The translations under genes and the position numbers were made by a program. A stretch of DNA of 64,000 bases from Rhodococcus marinonascens NBRC 14363 (GTDB lineage: Bacteria > Actinomycetota > Actinomycetes > Mycobacteriales > Mycobacteriaceae). Numbering within the stretch: position 1 is the stretch's first letter; each line of letters begins with the position of its first letter. The DNA lies in NCBI RefSeq assembly GCF_001894885.1, contig NZ_BCXB01000009.1:62001-126000 (forward strand), read 5' to 3'. Under the pieces are notes generated by a model. That model saw nothing but the letters and a program-made list of their open reading frames with translations, was not told the origin of the DNA and did no database searches. Shown here in pieces: positions 59,966 through 64,000 of this stretch.

Positions 59966-60931
59966 TCAGTGCCTGAATCGGTCTGTCGCCTCTACGAGGT
60001 GATGGATGATTCCTGGCTCCATCGCGGAATGTCCGGCGTCATCGACGATTTCGAGCCGGGAGCCGGGCCAAGCCCGGTGAAGGGCCCACGCACTCGTGGC
60101 CGGGCACACCACGTCGTAACGACCCTGCACTATCACGCTCGGAATGCCGTCCAGTGCCGCGGCGGCATGCAGTAGTTGGCCCTCGTCGAGGAATCCGCGG
60201 TTGTAGAAGTAGTGGTTCTCGATGCGGGCGAAGGCGAGCGCGAATCTCGGTTGGGAGGTATCCGCGACCCGCTCAGGCTTGGGGAGTAGCGAACTCGTTG
60301 CTCCCTCCCAGGTCGACCATGCGACCGCCGCCCGCATTGCGGTGTCGGGGTCGTCGGAGTGCAGGAGTCGGTGATAGGCCTCGACGAGATCGCTACCGCG
60401 TTCCGATTCTGGCACCGGGGCTAAAAACTCCTCCCACAGTTCAGGAAACAGATGTCCGGCGCCGCCGTTGTAGTACCAGTCGATCTCGCTACGGCGCAGC
60501 AGGAATATGCCGCGTAGCACCAACTCGGTGACCCGATGCCGATGTTTCTGTGCATACGCGAGTGCCAGGGTGGACCCCCACGACCCGCCGAAGACCTGCC
60601 AGCGGTCGATGTCGAGGTGGCTTCGCAGCATCTCGACATCGTCGATCAGATGGTCGGTGGTGTTGACGGACAGTTCCGCTCCGTCGGCGACGTGGGGAGT
60701 GGACCGACCGCACCCGCGCTGGTCGAGCAGCACGATCCGATACGCTTTCGGATCGAAGAATTGCCGCTGCGCAGGGTCTGTGCCGCCACCCGGTCCGCCG
60801 TGCAGGAACACCACCGGTTTCCCGTCGGGATTGCCGCTCGACTCCCAGTGCACCTGCTGGCCGTCACCGACATCGAGGTGTCCGAGCTGGTAAGGCTCGA
60901 GGGGAGGGTAGAGAGTGCGAAGCGGTGTCAC
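59966..60931 (-). CDS. pip: proline iminopeptidase
   Basis: A 321-aa alpha/beta hydrolase removing N-terminal proline from peptides in the cytosol. Family motifs are VVFLHGGPGGGTDPAQRQFF, DQRGCGRSTPH, the nucleophile in VFGGSWGSTLALAYAQKH, Asp in GRYDVVCP and His in VDDAGHSAMEPGI. Length is standard. GTG 60931 starts the typical TPLRTLYPPLEPY. Confidence 0.94.
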   Translation of the reverse strand: MTPLRTLYPPLEPYQLGHLDVGDGQQVHWESSGNPDGKPVVFLHGGPGGGTDPAQRQFFDPKAYRIVLLDQRGCGRSTPHVADGAELSVNTTDHLIDDVEMLRSHLDIDRWQVFGGSWGSTLALAYAQKHRHRVTELVLRGIFLLRRSEIDWYYNGGAGHLFPELWEEFLAPVPESERGSDLVEAYHRLLHSDDPDTAMRAAVAWSTWEGATSSLLPKPERVADTSQPRFALAFARIENHYFYNRGFLDEGQLLHAAAALDGIPSVIVQGRYDVVCPATSAWALHRAWPGSRLEIVDDAGHSAMEPGIIHHLVEATDRFRH

Positions 60932-60940
60932 GTGGAGACC

Positions 60941-61393
60941 CTAGAACCCGATCAGACCAGACGCCAGGTCGGGGATCTCCAGCGCGGTCACCGCTCCCTG
61001 CCGGATGTCAGGGCAGGCCGCCGTGGTGATCACGTCGATCCGTCCACGATCCCCAAGGAAGTCGAGCGCGTTGAGGTTGTTCTTCGCGATCCACGTTCCG
61101 ACCAGTCCGTTCAAGCCGGTCTTGCCGATCGTCGGGGTGTAGGTTCGCCAACTCTGCAATTGGCCCTCGATGTCGGTGCACAGTTGGGTGGCCTGCGCCT
61201 CGGTGACCGCACCTGGAACCAAGGCGACACCGGGACCCGCCACGGCGGTGGGACTCGGGGGTATGGAGTCGGGCGCCGGCGGTGTGCCCTGCCCGGCGCA
61301 CCCGGTGACGACCGCTGCGAGTGCGATCGTCCCGGCTGCGAGCACGACCAGGTGATGACCACGACCGGTACGGAACAACCCTCGCTGTTGCAT
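60941..61393 (-). CDS. putative lipoprotein
   Basis: A 150-aa protein with a type II signal: VVLAAGTIALAAVVTGCAGQ, the Cys in VVTGC being the lipidation site, followed by a Pro-rich linker. The mature part (ATQLCTDIEGQLQSWRTYTP, VITTAACPDIRQGAVTALEI) has two Cys that may form a disulfide. No named family. CGAGGGG precedes ATG 61393. It lies 9 bases upstream of pip on the same strand. Confidence 0.72.
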   Translation of the reverse strand: MQQRGLFRTGRGHHLVVLAAGTIALAAVVTGCAGQGTPPAPDSIPPSPTAVAGPGVALVPGAVTEAQATQLCTDIEGQLQSWRTYTPTIGKTGLNGLVGTWIAKNNLNALDFLGDRGRIDVITTAACPDIRQGAVTALEIPDLASGLIGF

Positions 61394-61438
61394 GTATATC
61401 CCCTCGATGTTGTGCCGTACCGGTCAGTGAAGGGCTAG

Positions 61439-62323
61439 CTAGAAGCTGTGCTCTTCCGCCGGGAATTGTCCGGTACGTACCTCTGCGGCGTACGCCGCGG
61501 CCGCGTTACGCAACTCGTCGCCGACGTTGCCGAAGCGTTTGACGAACTTGGCCGTCTTGCCGCTGGTGAAGCCGGCCATATCCTGCCAGACCAGGACCTG
61601 GGCGTCGCATTCGGCGCCCGCTCCTATGCCCACTGTCGGGATGCTGAGTTTGCGGGTGACCTGTCCGGCGATGTCGGCGGGCACCATCTCCATGACGACG
61701 GAGAAGGCGCCGGCTTCCTGCACCGCGATCGCGTCTGCGACCAGCTGTTCCGAGGCGCCGCCGCGTCCCTGCACGCGGAATCCGCCGAGCGAGTTGACGC
61801 TCTGCGGGGTGAACCCGACGTGGGCCATGACCGGAATGCCGGCGGCCGTGATCGCTGCGATCTGAGGAGCGACGCGCTCGCCGCCTTCGAGCTTGATTGC
61901 GTGGGCGAATCCTTCTTTCATGAAGCGGACCGCCGTCTCCAAGGCCTTTTGGGGTGAACTTTCGTAACTGCCGAACGGCAGATCCGCCACCACGAGTGAA
62001 TGCGGCGCACCGCGGACTACCCCGCGGACGAGGGGGAGGAGTTCGTCGATCGTGACGGGAATGGTGGTCTCGTAGCCGTAGACGACGTTCGCGGCCGAAT
62101 CGCCGACGAGAAGGACCGGGATACCGGCTTCCTCGAAGATCCGCGCGCTGGAGTAGTCATAGGCAGTGAGCATCGACCACCGCTCGCCTGCGTCCTTCAT
62201 GGCCTGGAGGTGATGGATGCGGGTCTTGCGTGTGGGTGCGCCGTGCGCCGGCGCCGATCCGTAGAGCTGCTCTCCTAGCGGGCTCGCCGGTGACTTGCTA
62301 TCGGACATCTCACTATGCGACAT
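61439..62323 (-). CDS. panB: 3-methyl-2-oxobutanoate hydroxymethyltransferase
   Basis: A 294-aa enzyme that makes ketopantoate from ketoisovalerate and methylene-tetrahydrofolate in pantothenate synthesis, thereby supplying CoA and ACP. Signatures are [40 protein letters not shown], the magnesium-binding [12 protein letters not shown] and [28 protein letters not shown] is well placed for ATG 62323; the longer open frame has no similarity. The divergent gene is the TAP-like peptidase, as in M. tuberculosis Rv2225/Rv2224c. Confidence 0.95.
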   Translation of the reverse strand: MSHSEMSDSKSPASPLGEQLYGSAPAHGAPTRKTRIHHLQAMKDAGERWSMLTAYDYSSARIFEEAGIPVLLVGDSAANVVYGYETTIPVTIDELLPLVRGVVRGAPHSLVVADLPFGSYESSPQKALETAVRFMKEGFAHAIKLEGGERVAPQIAAITAAGIPVMAHVGFTPQSVNSLGGFRVQGRGGASEQLVADAIAVQEAGAFSVVMEMVPADIAGQVTRKLSIPTVGIGAGAECDAQVLVWQDMAGFTSGKTAKFVKRFGNVGDELRNAAAAYAAEVRTGQFPAEEHSF

Positions 62324-62507
62324 CGTCAGTCCCTTTCTGGCCTCGAGGCCCTTGGCGGGTCCCCGGGTGTGGGTGATGGCGAGTATCAGTCTGCCACCGG
62401 CCACTGGGCGAGCGAAGTAGTTGTACGGGTGCAATAGATCACACCCATCGCCAGGGCTGTTACCTGCCGGAAAACCTGCCGGGCCCCGAACCTGGCACGA
62501 TCGTTCT

Positions 62508-64000
62508 ATGTCGAAGAGTGCCTGGGTGCCGGCCGCGTTCGCGGGATGCCTTGCCATTGTCCTTGTCGTCGCCGGCTGCGCATCGGGCGTACGAGGCACA
62601 GCGGGGCCGGACGGGGCCGCCACGGCCCCGTCCGGCCCCGTCCCCGCAGGACTGGAGGACTTCTACACGCAGCAGGTGGACTGGGGCTCGTGCGATGGGT
62701 ACTCCACGGACGGATCCCCGCTCGGCGACAATCTCGACTGCGCGAAGGTGACCGTGCCCAACGACTACGCGAATCCCGGGGGTGCAACCGTGCACATTGC
62801 CGTGTCCAGGTCGAAGGCGACCGGAGACAAGGTCGGATCGCTGCTGGTGAATCCGGGTGGGCCGGGAGCGTCAGGGATCGGACTGGCATCCGTGGCGGAC
62901 GGCACGGATCTCGAGGAGCGGTTCGATGTCATCGGTTTCGATCCGCGCGGCATCGGTGCATCCACGCCGCAGGTGGCCTGCCTGACCGCAGCGGAGGCGG
63001 ACGCGAAACGTAAGGAAAACGATGTCGACATGAGTCCCGCCGGGATCGCGCGAATTGAGGCGGAGAACCGGGAGTACGCGAACAACTGCGCCGAGCGGAC
63101 GGGGGTCGATGTACTCGCGCACGTCGGAACGTACGACGTCGTGCGCGACATGGACGTCATCCGCGCGGTGCTCGGTGACGAGAAGCTGAACTATCTCGGC
63201 TACTCCTACGGCACCCGTCTCGGTTCCACTTACGCGGAGACCTTCCCGGGCAACGTGAGAGCGATGGTCCTCGACGGCGCGCTCGATCCGGAGCAGGACC
63301 CGACCGAGGAAGTGATCCTTCAGGGCGCCGGATTCCAGGACGCATTCGACGCCTTCGCCGCGGAGTGCATGCAGCAGGCGGACTGCGCACTCGGCAACGA
63401 TCCGGCACAGGCGATCGCGAGGTTCCGTGCACTCGTCGACCCGCTGATCGACCAGCCTGCCGCGACGACCGACCCGCGCGGCCTCAGCTACGGCGACGCG
63501 ATCACCGGCGTCCAGCAGGCCCTGTACACGCCGAATCTGTGGGGTCTGCTCCGTGGGGGCCTGGAGAGTCTGGAATCGGGCACGGGTGATTCGCTGCTGA
63601 CGCTGGCCGATCTGTACGAGGGCCGCTCCAATGACGGCACCTACTCCAACCTGAACGACGCCTTCACCGCGATTCGCTGTGTGGACGATCCGCCTGTCAC
63701 CGATCCTGCGGTGGTCGGCGAGGCGGACACCCGGTTCCGGCAGGTGGCGCCGTTCCTCGATGACGGCCGCGGCACCGGCAACGCTCCGTTGGACACCTGC
63801 GCATTCTGGCCCGTCCCAAACACGGGCACGCCGCACACCATCGTCGCACCGGGAATCCCGCCGGTCGTGGTGGTCTCGACCACCGAAGACCCGGCGACGC
63901 CGTATCAGGCGGGCGTGGATCTCGCGAAGCAGATGAACGGTGTGCTGGTCACCAATCGGGGCACCCAGCACACCGTAGTTCTCAACGGGAAAGCCTGCGT
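62508..64000 (+). CDS. exported alpha/beta hydrolase, TAP-like peptidase (partial)
   Basis: The frame starts at ATG 62508 and is still open at the window end (497 codons visible). A lipoprotein signal [16 protein letters not shown] leads to a hydrolase domain with [17 protein letters not shown] (oxyanion), [15 protein letters not shown], the nucleophile in [20 protein letters not shown] and the C-terminal TAP-like part with [15 protein letters not shown] (Asp) and RGTQHTVVL (His). It resembles the cell-envelope protease Rv2224c (Hip1/CaeA) and Rv2223c of M. tuberculosis. Intergenic distance to divergent panB is 184 bases. Only the last few residues should be missing. Confidence 0.92.
   Translation, partial: MSKSAWVPAAFAGCLAIVLVVAGCASGVRGTAGPDGAATAPSGPVPAGLEDFYTQQVDWGSCDGYSTDGSPLGDNLDCAKVTVPNDYANPGGATVHIAVSRSKATGDKVGSLLVNPGGPGASGIGLASVADGTDLEERFDVIGFDPRGIGASTPQVACLTAAEADAKRKENDVDMSPAGIARIEAENREYANNCAERTGVDVLAHVGTYDVVRDMDVIRAVLGDEKLNYLGYSYGTRLGSTYAETFPGNVRAMVLDGALDPEQDPTEEVILQGAGFQDAFDAFAAECMQQADCALGNDPAQAIARFRALVDPLIDQPAATTDPRGLSYGDAITGVQQALYTPNLWGLLRGGLESLESGTGDSLLTLADLYEGRSNDGTYSNLNDAFTAIRCVDDPPVTDPAVVGEADTRFRQVAPFLDDGRGTGNAPLDTCAFWPVPNTGTPHTIVAPGIPPVVVVSTTEDPATPYQAGVDLAKQMNGVLVTNRGTQHTVVLNGKAC

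Overview
The window looks like chromosomal DNA of a high-GC, mycolic-acid-containing actinomycete, most likely Rhodococcus. The main argument is gene order. The blocks dgt-dnaG, aceE/mabR/fabD/acpM/kasA/accD6, DUF3052-ahpE-tRNA-Val, cobD/SURF1/ptpA/HAD/cobC/Nif3/zinc-ribbon/RNase H and panB/exported peptidase run in an order I know from Mycobacterium tuberculosis. An NDMA-type alcohol dehydrogenase is also present. The species is inferred, not proven.

Region 1 (1-7.5 kb) is core: the end of glyS, a MepB-like protein, a TPM-domain membrane protein, a YdcF-type protein, dgt, dnaG, a small membrane protein and tRNA-Asn.

Region 2 (7.56-24.31 kb) is an integrated element in the 3' half of tRNA-Asn, bounded by a 46-bp perfect direct repeat. 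Its left part is a tidy int / repressor / excisionase / DUF6011 / DUF3631 module of the kind found in actinomycete integrative elements. The rest is decayed: recombinase and transposase fragments, a KfrA-like coiled-coil remnant, two tandem exported ricin-type lectins, a three-copy degenerate repeat, a MucR-like zinc-finger protein, an intact serine recombinase, an XRE regulator with a truncated second copy, a DUF2637 protein with a frameshift, and an IS5-family insertion whose removal with one target-site copy exactly rebuilds a DUF2510 gene.

Region 3 (24.5-31.3 kb) is a second, smaller element in the next tRNA gene (Met, CAT), bounded by a 36-bp direct repeat. It has a frameshifted integrase, a run of small stop/start-overlapping genes including a WhiB-like protein, a gene knocked out of frame by three copies of an 8-bp repeat, and an exported seven-repeat YVTN beta-propeller protein.

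Region 4 (31.3-36.5 kb) has a DinB-like protein, an NDMA-type alcohol dehydrogenase, a serine hydrolase, a DUF3145 protein, and a three-gene overlapping set (EspC-like, glycine-rich putative effector, membrane protein) that looks type VII secretion related.

Region 5 (36.5-46.9 kb) is the fatty/mycolic acid cluster accD6-kasA-acpM-fabD under MabR, with aceE, DUF3052, ahpE and tRNA-Val. Region 6 (47-57.1 kb) holds cobD, SURF1, a broken ptpA, an HAD phosphatase, cobC, Nif3, zinc-ribbon and RNase H/phosphatase genes, a permease, a DUF1697 gene and rnpB. Region 7 (57.1-64 kb) has a cyclase-family hydrolase, a HadA/HadB-like dehydratase pair, proline iminopeptidase, a lipoprotein, panB and the 5' part of an exported TAP-like peptidase running off the window.
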